Shown: piece after piece, positions 9,243 through 18,631 of the stretch
Position numbering within the stretch: the stretch's first letter is position 1
How the letters are laid out: every line of letters starts with the position of its first letter
Source: Candidatus Alistipes merdigallinarum
Lineage (GTDB): Bacteria > Bacteroidota > Bacteroidia > Bacteroidales > Rikenellaceae
Length of the DNA stretch: 47,954 bases
Direction of reading: 5' to 3'
Assembly: GCA_019119305.1 (NCBI GenBank)
Contig: DWXH01000004.1
Location: 1-47,954 of the forward strand
Notes under the pieces: model-generated
Told to the model about the DNA's origin: nothing
What the model saw: the letters and a program-made list of their open reading frames with translations, nothing else
The model's database searches: none
Made by a program: the position numbers and the translations under genes

Positions 9243-9878
9243 ATGACAAACTTGAATGAACTTTACGAAGCGATTCTGAAGGGGAAGCTCGAACAGGCGC
9301 AGGCTGTGACCCAACAGGCAATAGCCGAGGGTGTCGATCCCCAATCCATCATCAACGACTATATGGTGAAGGGCATGGAGGAGATCGGGGCTCGTTTTGA
9401 AGCAGGAAAGGCTTTTGTTCCCAACCTGCTGATGAGTGCCCGGGCCATGAAAGGGTGTCTTGAATTGCTTAAACCCCTGCTCAAAGGAGACGGCGGTTCT
9501 TCGGCGGGCCGGGTGGTTATCGGAACGGTCAAAGGCGATCTGCATGACATTGGGAAGAACCTTGTAGCTTCGATGCTCGAGGGTTGCGGTTTTGAGGTGA
9601 TCAATCTGGGCGTTGATGTGTCGAGCGAAAAATTTATCGATGCGGCGAAAACCAACCATGCCGATATCATTTGTATGTCGGCTCTTTTGACGACCACGAT
9701 GAACTACATGAAAGAGGTGATTGCCGCCATCGAAGCGTCGGATCTCAAAAATAAGGTCAAAGTAATGGTCGGCGGTGCTCCGTTGAACAATGATTTTGCC
9801 ATCGCTATCGGTGCGGATGGATACAGCGCTAATGCGAACGATGCCGTTGCCTTGGCACGCCGTCTGGTAAATGCCTGA
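9243..9878 (+). CDS. corrinoid (B12-binding) methyl carrier protein, MtaC/MtvC-like
   Basis: Small methyl-carrier protein that would hold a corrinoid and shuttle a methyl group between two methyltransferases. Residues 1-85 form the helical cap domain; about 88-211 are the Rossmann-like B12 domain. The base-off/His-on motif is intact: D99-x-H101-x-x-G104 (GDLHDIGKN), followed by S146-x-L148 and the GG pair at 177-178. Length (211) equals stand-alone carriers of methanol, methylamine and O-demethylase systems; it lacks the substrate and activation modules of MetH. It is the first gene of a tight three-gene operon, overlapping the next gene by 8 bases. The methyl donor is not evident from this protein. 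Confidence 0.93.
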   Translation: MTNLNELYEAILKGKLEQAQAVTQQAIAEGVDPQSIINDYMVKGMEEIGARFEAGKAFVPNLLMSARAMKGCLELLKPLLKGDGGSSAGRVVIGTVKGDLHDIGKNLVASMLEGCGFEVINLGVDVSSEKFIDAAKTNHADIICMSALLTTTMNYMKEVIAAIEASDLKNKVKVMVGGAPLNNDFAIAIGADGYSANANDAVALARRLVNA

Positions 9879-10584
9879 TAAAATGTTTGTTCGGTCCATT
9901 TCGCTCGACGAGTTAGCCATCGACTGGGATAACATCTGGCAGGATAGCGGCTTTGGAGGTTACGTTCCCGACGGTCAGACAGAGCGGTTGTTTCACGAGG
10001 TTGTCGATGAGGTCGTGCAGACGGCTCGTCCTATGTATGGATATATATTCTATCCGAACGAGGGAAGTGATCGGACGACATTGCGTTTGGGCGGGACGAG
10101 TTTTCATACCGGAGGAATCATTGCCCGATACCTTTTCGAGGCCGAAGAGTTTGCGGTTTTTGTTGCGACAGCGGGTCGGGAATTCGAGTCGTTGCAACAT
10201 CGGCTGCATGAGGGAGGAGACATTGTCAAACAGTTTATGGCGGATATAATCGGCTCCGAAATAGCTGAAGCCACGGGTCGTCTGCTTTCTCGTGAGTTGG
10301 AGTCGTCGCAGGCTGTCCGGGCATACGGAACCAGCAACCGGTACAGTCCGGGATATTGCGGATGGCCGGTTGCCGAACAGCAGGCCCTCTTTTCGCTCTT
10401 GCCGCCCGCTCCGTGTGGCATTACATTGACCGATTCGAGTTTGATGTTGCCGATCAAGTCGATCAGCGGGGTGATTGCCGTTGGACCGCGAATCGAGAAA
10501 ATGCCGTACGGTTGTGCGATTTGCGGCAGAAAAGATTGTTATAAAAACCGATTACGTAAAAAAGAAAATGATGAATACTGCTGA
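9871..10584 (+). CDS. MetH activation-domain-like protein, probable corrinoid reactivase
   Basis: Resembles the C-terminal activation domain of cobalamin-dependent methionine synthase, which binds S-adenosylmethionine and re-methylates oxidised cob(II)alamin. The SAM-binding signature is seen as R157-x-x-P160-G161-Y162 (SNRYSPGYCGWP). Unlike the MetH domain it is a free-standing 237-residue protein and ends with cysteines in the pattern C215-x2-C218-x4-C223, which could hold an Fe-S cluster or metal; this is inference. Placed between the carrier protein and the methyltransferase it would take the part played elsewhere by RamA or RACo. The start overlaps the upstream stop by 8 bases, pointing to translational coupling. 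Confidence 0.85.
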   Translation: MPDKMFVRSISLDELAIDWDNIWQDSGFGGYVPDGQTERLFHEVVDEVVQTARPMYGYIFYPNEGSDRTTLRLGGTSFHTGGIIARYLFEAEEFAVFVATAGREFESLQHRLHEGGDIVKQFMADIIGSEIAEATGRLLSRELESSQAVRAYGTSNRYSPGYCGWPVAEQQALFSLLPPAPCGITLTDSSLMLPIKSISGVIAVGPRIEKMPYGCAICGRKDCYKNRLRKKENDEYC

Positions 10585-11575
10585 TTGGATCGATTCGATT
10601 CTCAAATCGAATCGTGTGGCCGCGATTCCGATTATGACGCATCCCGGTATCGAAATCTTGGGATATCGGGTATTGGATGCCGTAACCGATGGACAAATCC
10701 ATTTCGAAGCGATTCAGGCTCTTAACGAGCGTTTCCCCCAAGCAGCTGCATGTACGGTAATCATGGACCTCTCCGTCGAGGCCGAAGCCTTCGGGGCGAA
10801 ACTGCATTTCGCGGAGAACGAAGTTCCGAGTGTGGAGGGGCGTCTGGTGTCGTCGTATGAGGAGGTTTGTGCATTGCCTGTTCCGTCGCTCGATGCGGCA
10901 CGTCTTCCCGAATACCTGAAAGCGAACTGTTTGGCGGCAGCGCATATAAATAAGCCGGTGTTTGCGGGATGTATCGGCCCCTATTCGTTGGCCGGCCGCC
11001 TTTTCGATATGACCGAGATTATGATGGCCATTTTTACGGAACCCGATACGGTCGAGGCACTGTTGGAGAAGTGTACCGCATTTCTTACAGCCTATTGCCG
11101 GGCGTTGAAAGCGTGCGGTGTTGCCGGTGTGATCATCGCAGAGCCGGCAGCCGGATTGTTGCCGAATGAGGATTGCCTGCGTTTCTCTTCCGTATATATC
11201 CAAAAGATCGTGGAGGCTGTACAAGATGATACGTTTGCCGTGGTCCTGCATAATTGCGGCAATTCGGGGCATTGTACGGAAGCCATGGTGGCAACCGGGG
11301 CGAAAGGTTATCATTTCGGAAATAAGATCGATATGATGGATGCGTTACGCGAATGTCCGAACGATACGTTGGTTATGGGAAACCTGGATCCGGTCGAGCT
11401 GTTTAAAAATGCTGCACCTGATGTTGTGGGAAATGCAACCCGTGCCTTATTGGAGCGGACTTCGGAATTTCCCAATTTCGTTATATCTACGGGATGCGAT
11501 ACGCCTCCGGAGATTCCGATGGCCAATATCGAGGCGTTTTACCGTGCGGTGGACAAGTTTAATGCTTCACGTTAA
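10568..11575 (+). CDS. UroD/MtaA-family methylcorrinoid:thiol methyltransferase
   Basis: A 335-residue TIM-barrel protein of the uroporphyrinogen decarboxylase superfamily in its MtaA/CmuA branch. The zinc motif of that branch is present: H228-x-C230 (VVLHNCGN) with the third ligand C310 (ISTGCDTPPE). In MtaA this zinc activates the thiol of coenzyme M for methylation by the methyl-corrinoid. Methanogen coenzyme M is not expected in a Bacteroidales, so another thiol such as homocysteine, or a donor role as in CmuA, is inferred. I chose the ATG at 10568 because residues upstream in the longer frame overlap the previous gene and look unlike the family; the overlap is then 17 bases. True UroD is unlikely given the zinc motif and neighbours. 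Confidence 0.85.
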   Translation: MMNTADWIDSILKSNRVAAIPIMTHPGIEILGYRVLDAVTDGQIHFEAIQALNERFPQAAACTVIMDLSVEAEAFGAKLHFAENEVPSVEGRLVSSYEEVCALPVPSLDAARLPEYLKANCLAAAHINKPVFAGCIGPYSLAGRLFDMTEIMMAIFTEPDTVEALLEKCTAFLTAYCRALKACGVAGVIIAEPAAGLLPNEDCLRFSSVYIQKIVEAVQDDTFAVVLHNCGNSGHCTEAMVATGAKGYHFGNKIDMMDALRECPNDTLVMGNLDPVELFKNAAPDVVGNATRALLERTSEFPNFVISTGCDTPPEIPMANIEAFYRAVDKFNASR

Positions 11576-11622
11576 TGGAGGGGTACTGACCGTGTTTTTT
11601 GCTTTTATAAGAAGTATTTTCT

Positions 11623-12510
11623 TTAAAGGCGGAAGTCCTGTTTGCGGAATTCCGAAGCGGAAATGCCTACGATTCGTTTGAATGTGCGTGAAAAGTGGTC
11701 GGCGCTGCTGAATCCGAGTTTGGCCGCAATTTGGGTGATTGTCATCGAGGTTTTGAGCAGGTAGACAGTTGCTTTGTTGATCTTCAGATGGATGAAATAA
11801 TCAATCGGAGCCATCGATGTCTGACGGATAAATTGGCGATAAAGGTACGAAGGGTTATATCCTGCGAATTGGGCAATTTCGCGAACGGTTAATTTTCGGT
11901 CGATATTTTCGTTCATGTAGTGTGTGACCCGGTTGACGGTACCCTCGATGTGGCGGGGTTGTTCGTTTACCGTGCCGAATAATTTCAAAAATTGGAACGA
12001 TGCGATAAAATGGGCGAATGCAAGATTAGCATAGTTCAGTCGGTCCAATGACAGGCCCCCGCATAGGACGGCATATAGATTTTCGAACAGTTCGATCCGT
12101 TGTTCTATGCGTATGTGGATGGATGGCAGGACAGTTATGGGTTTATCCATGTTTCGGGCGAAAATTTTCCCCTTCTCGCCGTTGAATTTTATCCAATAGA
12201 TGCTCCATGGGTCATCATTGTCCGCACCGTAAGCGAGCGGGGTATGTTTGGGTAAAACGATGTACTGATTTGCTTTTATGGGAATGGTTTGTTGTCGGAT
12301 GCGGATGATTCCGCTCCCCCAGACACAATAGATAAAGAGATAGGCATCATCTCCATTTGGGCGTTCGACCCAGTGGTGGCGTGCATGCGCCATATATCCT
12401 AACGAGCGGATATACAGATCGCCGGTCAAAGGATCGTCTTGGATCAGATCGAGAAATTGTTGCGGGATGACGATCCGACGCTCTCCCGGAAAACCAGTTT
12501 CGATGCCCAT
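11623..12510 (-). CDS. AraC-family regulator (first of two)
   Basis: A 295-residue regulator. The N-terminal half (about 60-130) is a cupin-like ligand-binding domain with alternating strands (WGSGIIRIRQQTIPIKANQY). The C-terminal hundred residues contain two helix-turn-helix units: LTVREIAQFAGYNPSYLYRQF and MTITQIAAKLGFSSADHFSRTF, the second carrying the GF..ADHFSR..K...G.S..E.R signature. It faces the end of the corrinoid operon tail to tail (47-base gap). A minus-strand -7 box lies at 12637-12644. Sugar-type effectors are common for this domain arrangement, but the ligand is unknown. It may act on the direct repeat at 9139-9179. Confidence 0.92.
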   Translation of the reverse strand: MGIETGFPGERRIVIPQQFLDLIQDDPLTGDLYIRSLGYMAHARHHWVERPNGDDAYLFIYCVWGSGIIRIRQQTIPIKANQYIVLPKHTPLAYGADNDDPWSIYWIKFNGEKGKIFARNMDKPITVLPSIHIRIEQRIELFENLYAVLCGGLSLDRLNYANLAFAHFIASFQFLKLFGTVNEQPRHIEGTVNRVTHYMNENIDRKLTVREIAQFAGYNPSYLYRQFIRQTSMAPIDYFIHLKINKATVYLLKTSMTITQIAAKLGFSSADHFSRTFKRIVGISASEFRKQDFRL

Positions 12511-12636
12511 GGGATAGAATAGTTTTTAGGGAATGGAAAATTATAATAATTTAAATATTAGTCTATTAAATAGCGATAGGCGGATGTTACATTTACCGAT
12601 AATCAGCGGAAAGTTATAAAAAATATGGATCGATCC

Positions 12637-12644
12637 CAAAGATA
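12637..12644 (-). promoter_or_regulatory. -7 box for the minus-strand araC gene
   Basis: Minus-strand TATCTTTG, an exact consensus match. No clear TTTG at -33. Confidence 0.5.
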
Positions 12645-12781
12645 CGGAGACACTGTTTTGCGGGATTTCGAGGTTTATATACTGTTATATTGATCTGTGT
12701 AAGGTTTGCGAGTAGGGTGTTTATTTCTTGATTATGTGTTTATTTATGAGCCAAAATATTTCAACCGTATTCAAGATTCGC

Positions 12782-12789
12782 TATATTTG
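12782..12789 (+). promoter_or_regulatory. -7 box for the plus-strand araC gene
   Basis: TATATTTG, identical to the -7 box of the corrinoid operon, 115 bases before the ATG. No clear TTTG at -33. Confidence 0.5.
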
Positions 12790-12903
12790 AAGAACATGTG
12801 ATGAAGCTTGGCGGCTGAATCTGAAAACTATCTTTTCATTTGTTGCTGCTCTTTTTTTTCATCATATTTAATTGTTTTTCGGGGATTGAGTTTCCAATGA
12901 GTC

Positions 12904-13812
12904 ATGACGCAACGTAGTTTTACATACCTTGTCAGCGGTGACAACGATAGATTATGGGGCATAACGGTCGATAATGTCGGTGAATATTGCGTGCCGCCAG
13001 AGTATGATTGTTATCCGCCTTTAGTGGGGCATCCGGAGGATTACTATTTCGATGTCGAGAAGGGCCGTGTCATGGATAATTATCAGCTGATCTATATTAC
13101 GCAAGGGCGGGGCTGGTATTATGAATCTCCCGACAGGCGTATTCTTTTGAGTCGGGGTTCGATGCTTATTATTCCTCCATATACCTGGCACAGCTACTAT
13201 CCCGATAAAAAAACCGGTTGGCAGGAGTATTGGATCGGTATTCGCGGACCTCATATCGATAACCGTTATGAAAATGGTTTTTTCTGTCGTGACAAAATCG
13301 TGCATGAGATCGGGTTACAGGAGCAGGTTATCGGTTATTATAAAGAGGCGATCGACATCGCGTTGAGCGAGAAATCGGGCTATCAGCAGGTGTTGGCCGC
13401 GATAGCTAACTCCATACTTGCTTATACGTTGTATTACGACAGCAATGCTTTGCACGCGCGAACGATTACCGATGATAAGATGGATCGGGCCCGGAGCATT
13501 ATGCGTGAGAAGTTTCTTTCGGATATTACGCCCGAACAGGTTGCGGAAGCAATCAATATGAGTTATTCTTGGTTTCGTAAGACTTTTAAGAAGTATACCA
13601 ATATGTCTCCGGCACACTATATTACATCGCTTAAACTACAGAAAGCGAAGGCACTTTTGTTTAATTCGACAATGAGCGTCAAGGAGATCGCTTTTTATCT
13701 CAATTATGAGGATGCTGCCTATTTTTCGTCGATATTCAAGAAGTATATCGGATTGTCTCCGTCTGAGTACAGGTCGAACTGTACGGAATGTTCCCTTAAG
13801 GCAGATGGTTAG
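12904..13812 (+). CDS. AraC-family regulator (second of two)
   Basis: A 302-residue regulator distinct in sequence from its neighbour. Residues about 55-110 form an AraC-type cupin (YITQGRGWYYES, then SRGSMLIIPPYTWHSYYP, and WIGIRG). The two DNA-binding helix-turn-helix units lie at about 200-295: DITPEQVAEAINMSYSWFRKTF and MSVKEIAFYLNYEDAAYFSSIF followed by KYIGLSPSEYR. It sits 140 bases upstream of the second UroD-family gene on the same strand, so it is a likely local activator of that gene and possibly of the corrinoid operon. Its ligand is unknown. Confidence 0.92.
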   Translation: MTQRSFTYLVSGDNDRLWGITVDNVGEYCVPPEYDCYPPLVGHPEDYYFDVEKGRVMDNYQLIYITQGRGWYYESPDRRILLSRGSMLIIPPYTWHSYYPDKKTGWQEYWIGIRGPHIDNRYENGFFCRDKIVHEIGLQEQVIGYYKEAIDIALSEKSGYQQVLAAIANSILAYTLYYDSNALHARTITDDKMDRARSIMREKFLSDITPEQVAEAINMSYSWFRKTFKKYTNMSPAHYITSLKLQKAKALLFNSTMSVKEIAFYLNYEDAAYFSSIFKKYIGLSPSEYRSNCTECSLKADG

Positions 13813-13874
13813 TTGACAGCGTGTTTTGTGTTATGGGAAAAGACAAATATCAATAGTCAAAAGCCAAAAAACCG

Positions 13875-13905
13875 TTGTGTAAAATCGGGATAAAATTTAA
13901 CTTTA
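13875..13905 (+). promoter_or_regulatory. probable promoter of the second UroD-family gene
   Basis: TTG at 13875-13877 and TAACTTTA at 13898-13905 (one mismatch to TAnnTTTG) are separated by 20 bases. The start of transcription would lie about 40 bases before the ATG. A near-repeat of TTGTGTAAA/TTTACAACA flanks the -7 box as an imperfect inverted repeat. Confidence 0.45.
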
Positions 13906-13952
13906 CAACAACGATATCAGGAACTTACTTAATCTATTAAACCTAATTGTAT

Positions 13953-15056
13953 ATGAACAGCAGAGAACGGGTGTTAAAAGCACTCAAAATAGTTCCAGGT
14001 ACCCCAGACCGGGTGCCTGTTCAGTTCGATTTGTGTAAGCAGCATCTCGAATATTTCGGCAAAAAGTTGGGTATACCGGTGAATATAACCGATAATCTGT
14101 ATGAAGATGTGACTTGGCGGATTAGTGGTAATGAGATTCGGGTGGCTATGGGTAGCGATGTCATAGTGGTCGGCGCCTCAGTGGCCGATGATTTCAAGCG
14201 TGAAGAGCGGGAGGATGGAACTTGGCTGAACGAGTATGGGATGGTGATGCGTCAGGGACCGATCTATGTCGATGTGGTCGGTTATCCATTGGCTGAAGCC
14301 CAGACACAAGCCGATGTCGATGCCTATCAGTTCCCTGATCCGACCGCTCCGGGCCGTTATCGTGAAGTCGAACGTCTTGTGGCTGAATACAAGGATCGAT
14401 ATTTTATCATCGGAGATATCGAGGTTACTATTTTTTCGTTGGCCCAGCAGTTGGTGGGGCTCGAAAAACTGTTGATCGATATGATGCTCGAGGCTGAGTA
14501 TGTTCAACCGCTGTTTCGAAAATGTGCTGAATTTCAGACAAAAGTGGCTGCCGAATTGATTAAACGAGGTGTGGATGCCATTTGGTATGGTGATGATTTT
14601 GGTACACAGAACAGCCTGTTGATGCCTCCCGATATTTTCACCGAACAGGTTAAGCCCTGGTATAAGAATATGAATCAGGAGCTTAAGAAATTGAATCCTG
14701 ATATTGTATTGATCTTGCATAGCGACGGCGCCGTGGCCCCACTACTGCCCGATATTAAAGATATGGGATTCGAAGTCTTTAACCCAGTCCAACCTGACGT
14801 ACCCGGACATTCCGCTAAAGAGATTAAAGAGGGTTTTGGAGATATGTTTGCCTTTTGGGGAGCGATCGATCAGCAAAAGTTATTGCCTTTTGGAACAGAT
14901 GAAGAGTTGGAGGCAGACATAATCGACAAGATGCGAGTCCTCGGAGCTGGCGGTGGTTATATGATTGCTCCCGCTCATATTATCCAAAGTGATGTCACTC
15001 CCGAAAGAGTCGAGAAATTTATAGAGCTCTGTAAAAAACACGGTAATATTTATTAG
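13953..15056 (+). CDS. UroD-family protein, candidate substrate:corrinoid methyltransferase
   Basis: A 367-residue TIM-barrel protein of the UroD superfamily, far from haem-pathway UroD and different from the MtaA-like protein upstream. Recognisable parts are the N-terminal SRERVLKAL start, GDIEVTIFSLAQQLVG (about 154-169), WYGDDFGTQNSLLMPP (about 211-226), LILHSDGAV (about 253-260) and GAGGGYMIAPAH. The usual H-x-C zinc ligand pair of methyltransferase relatives reads H256-S-D258 here and no late Cys replaces C310 of the paralogue. UroD-like proteins serve as demethylating components in acetogen O-demethylases, so it is the best candidate for taking the methyl group from the substrate. ATG at 13953 is preferred to the TTG six bases earlier. 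Confidence 0.75.
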   Translation: MNSRERVLKALKIVPGTPDRVPVQFDLCKQHLEYFGKKLGIPVNITDNLYEDVTWRISGNEIRVAMGSDVIVVGASVADDFKREEREDGTWLNEYGMVMRQGPIYVDVVGYPLAEAQTQADVDAYQFPDPTAPGRYREVERLVAEYKDRYFIIGDIEVTIFSLAQQLVGLEKLLIDMMLEAEYVQPLFRKCAEFQTKVAAELIKRGVDAIWYGDDFGTQNSLLMPPDIFTEQVKPWYKNMNQELKKLNPDIVLILHSDGAVAPLLPDIKDMGFEVFNPVQPDVPGHSAKEIKEGFGDMFAFWGAIDQQKLLPFGTDEELEADIIDKMRVLGAGGGYMIAPAHIIQSDVTPERVEKFIELCKKHGNIY

Positions 15057-15075
15057 TGTTAGTTTATTATATAAA

Positions 15076-15118
15076 AAAAATCCTGCGGCTGGCAGAAAAA
15101 ACCGGTCGCAGGATTTTT
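15076..15118. terminator. bidirectional intrinsic terminator
   Basis: A 12-bp stem (AAAAATCCTGCG with CGCAGGATTTTT) and a 19-base loop. A-run before and T-run after allow use by the UroD-family gene on the plus strand and by thiC on the minus strand. Confidence 0.85.
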
Positions 15119-15186
15119 ATTTACTTTACAAATCGTTATTAATATCTGATTAATATATTGTTAATCAATTTATTATATATGTTTAT

Positions 15187-16743
<1,557 letters not shown>

Positions 16744-18615
16744 TTATCGGCCGAAATAGACAAGCAGTACGTTGATGTCTGATGGACTGACTCCGGGTAT
16801 CCGCGATGCCTGTCCGATGGTCGATGGCCGGATCCGTGTCAACTTCTGCCTCGATTCGATCGATAAGGAATTCAATTCGTTGTAGTTGAAGTCCGGACGT
16901 ATCCGTATGTTCTCTAACCGCGTCATTTTATCCGCGATGTGTCGTTCCCGCTCAATATAACCGTGGTATTTGATCTGTATCTCAGCCTCCTCGATCACCT
17001 CTTCGGTGCAATTTCGCTCCGTAATAAATGTTTTTAACGCAGGAATGTATTCAATCAATCCTTCGATCGTAATCTTATTTCGAAGAATGACATCATATAA
17101 CTTTTTGCCCTGTGTCAACGGTGTCGAATCGACTGATTTTAGGTATTCTTTGACCTCTTGGGGTGAGACGCTGTATTGACGGACAAAAGCGATCAGTGAC
17201 TCAACAAGCTCTTTTTTCTTCATGGCTTGCGTGTATCTTTTCTCATCGGCCAAACCAATTTTGTATCCAATGGGGGTCAGACGCAGGTCGGCATTGTCTT
17301 GTCTGAGCAGAATGCGATATTCTGCACGACTAGTAAACATCCGGTAGGGTTCATCGACCCCTTTCGTGACTAAATCGTCAATCAATACACCGATGTAGGA
17401 TTCGTCCCGCCGCAAAACCAGAGGCTCTTCGCCCCGCAATTTCAGAACGGCATTAATTCCGGCCATAAGACCTTGAGCACCAGCCTCTTCGTAACCAGTT
17501 GTTCCGTTTACCTGTCCTGCAAAATAGAGCCCTTCGATCCGTTTTGTTTCCAACGTATGATAGAGCTGTGTCGGAGGAAAATAGTCGTATTCGATGGCAT
17601 ATCCCGGACGATAGATCTGTACGTTTTCGAGGCCTTTGATCTTTTGGAGGGCAGCGACCTGTATGGACCACGGCAAAGAAGAGGAGAATCCGTTCAGGTA
17701 GTATTCGTTCGAATCAGCCCCTTCGGGTTCCAGGAAGAGTTGGTGGCTCTCTTTGTCGGCGAAAGTCCGCAGTTTATCTTCAATGCTGGGACAATATCGC
17801 GGACCGATTCCTTTAATGATCCCGTTGAATAGGGGGGAGTCGGCAAATCCGCTGCGAAGAATGTCATGCACCTCATTCGAGGTATAGACCAGATAACATT
17901 TTTTCTGATCTTTAATACACTCTGTATCAGTAGAAAATGAGAATTTACAGGGATGTTCATCTCCCGGTTGCTCGTCAAGGCGAGAGAAATCGATGGTCCG
18001 GGCGTCGAGTCGTGCCGGGGTACCGGTCTTCATACGACCCACCTCGAATCCCAATTCGGCCAAACGGGGACTTAAACCGTGTGATGCGGCATCTCCCGCG
18101 CGTCCTCCGGGTGCGTGTGTCCTTCCGACGTGCATCAGCCCTTCGAGGAAGGTCCCTGCAGTTAGAATAACAGCCTTGGCTTCGAAAACGACACCCATGC
18201 GGGTTGTGACGTTGCGGATCTTCCCCTCATCGACGCCCAGGTCGACGACGGCGTCCTGCCAAAGATAGAGGTTCGGTGTATTTTCGAGCATGTGGCGCCA
18301 AACTGCCGAGAATTTTGCCTTGTCGCATTGTGCACGAGGACTCCACATGGCCGGACCTTTCGATCGATTTAGCATCCGGAATTGCAGCGTGGTTCGGTCG
18401 GTAACGATTCCCATATATCCGCCCATCGCATCGATTTCGCGTACGATTTGTCCTTTGGCTACACCTCCGACAGCCGGATTGCAGGACATCTGTGCGAATT
18501 TGGTCATGTCCATTGTGATCAGCAGGGTCTGGCAACCCATGTTGGCCGCCGCTGCCGCCGCTTCACATCCTGCATGACCTCCTCCGATGACGATGATATC
18601 GTATTCGAATCTCAT
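16744..18615 (-). CDS. mnmG: tRNA uridine-5-carboxymethylaminomethyl modification enzyme MnmG
   Basis: FAD-dependent enzyme that, with MnmE, installs cmnm5 on wobble uridine of tRNAs. The N-terminal FAD dinucleotide fold is seen in IIVIGGGHAGCEAAAAAA (about 8-25), followed by the family blocks MSCNPAVGGVAKG and GPAMWSPRAQCDK. The late signature GTTGYEEAGAQGLMAG is present. Length 623 is normal and the C-terminal helical domain reaches the stop. It sits 16 bases after ybeY in the minus-strand run. A parS-like palindrome directly follows the stop codon. Confidence 0.97.
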   Translation of the reverse strand: MRFEYDIIVIGGGHAGCEAAAAAANMGCQTLLITMDMTKFAQMSCNPAVGGVAKGQIVREIDAMGGYMGIVTDRTTLQFRMLNRSKGPAMWSPRAQCDKAKFSAVWRHMLENTPNLYLWQDAVVDLGVDEGKIRNVTTRMGVVFEAKAVILTAGTFLEGLMHVGRTHAPGGRAGDAASHGLSPRLAELGFEVGRMKTGTPARLDARTIDFSRLDEQPGDEHPCKFSFSTDTECIKDQKKCYLVYTSNEVHDILRSGFADSPLFNGIIKGIGPRYCPSIEDKLRTFADKESHQLFLEPEGADSNEYYLNGFSSSLPWSIQVAALQKIKGLENVQIYRPGYAIEYDYFPPTQLYHTLETKRIEGLYFAGQVNGTTGYEEAGAQGLMAGINAVLKLRGEEPLVLRRDESYIGVLIDDLVTKGVDEPYRMFTSRAEYRILLRQDNADLRLTPIGYKIGLADEKRYTQAMKKKELVESLIAFVRQYSVSPQEVKEYLKSVDSTPLTQGKKLYDVILRNKITIEGLIEYIPALKTFITERNCTEEVIEEAEIQIKYHGYIERERHIADKMTRLENIRIRPDFNYNELNSLSIESRQKLTRIRPSTIGQASRIPGVSPSDINVLLVYFGR

Positions 18616-18631
18616 TTTTTATCTGTCTCTT

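Larger units (their letters stand above)
12511..12903. promoter_or_regulatory. 393-base divergent control region between two araC genes
   Basis: No gene is seen here. The region is AT-rich and contains one outward promoter box for each regulator (12637-12644 minus, 12782-12789 plus). The leader of the plus-strand regulator would be about 110 bases, the minus one about 120, longer than elsewhere in the window, which leaves room for leader-level control. A 14-codon frame at 12747 has no supporting features. Confidence 0.5.

Noticed and set aside
10475-10567. Longer N-terminus for the MtaA-like protein
   Set aside because: The extra 31 residues overlap the previous gene in another frame, are Arg/Lys-rich and do not resemble the family start.
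12747-12791. 14-codon frame between the two araC genes
   Set aside because: Too short, no ribosome-binding site, and it overlaps the -7 box of the plus-strand regulator.
10568-15056. Haem-pathway UroD (hemE) for either UroD-family gene
   Set aside because: The zinc motif of the first, the divergent motifs of the second, and the corrinoid neighbours point to methyltransferase relatives instead.
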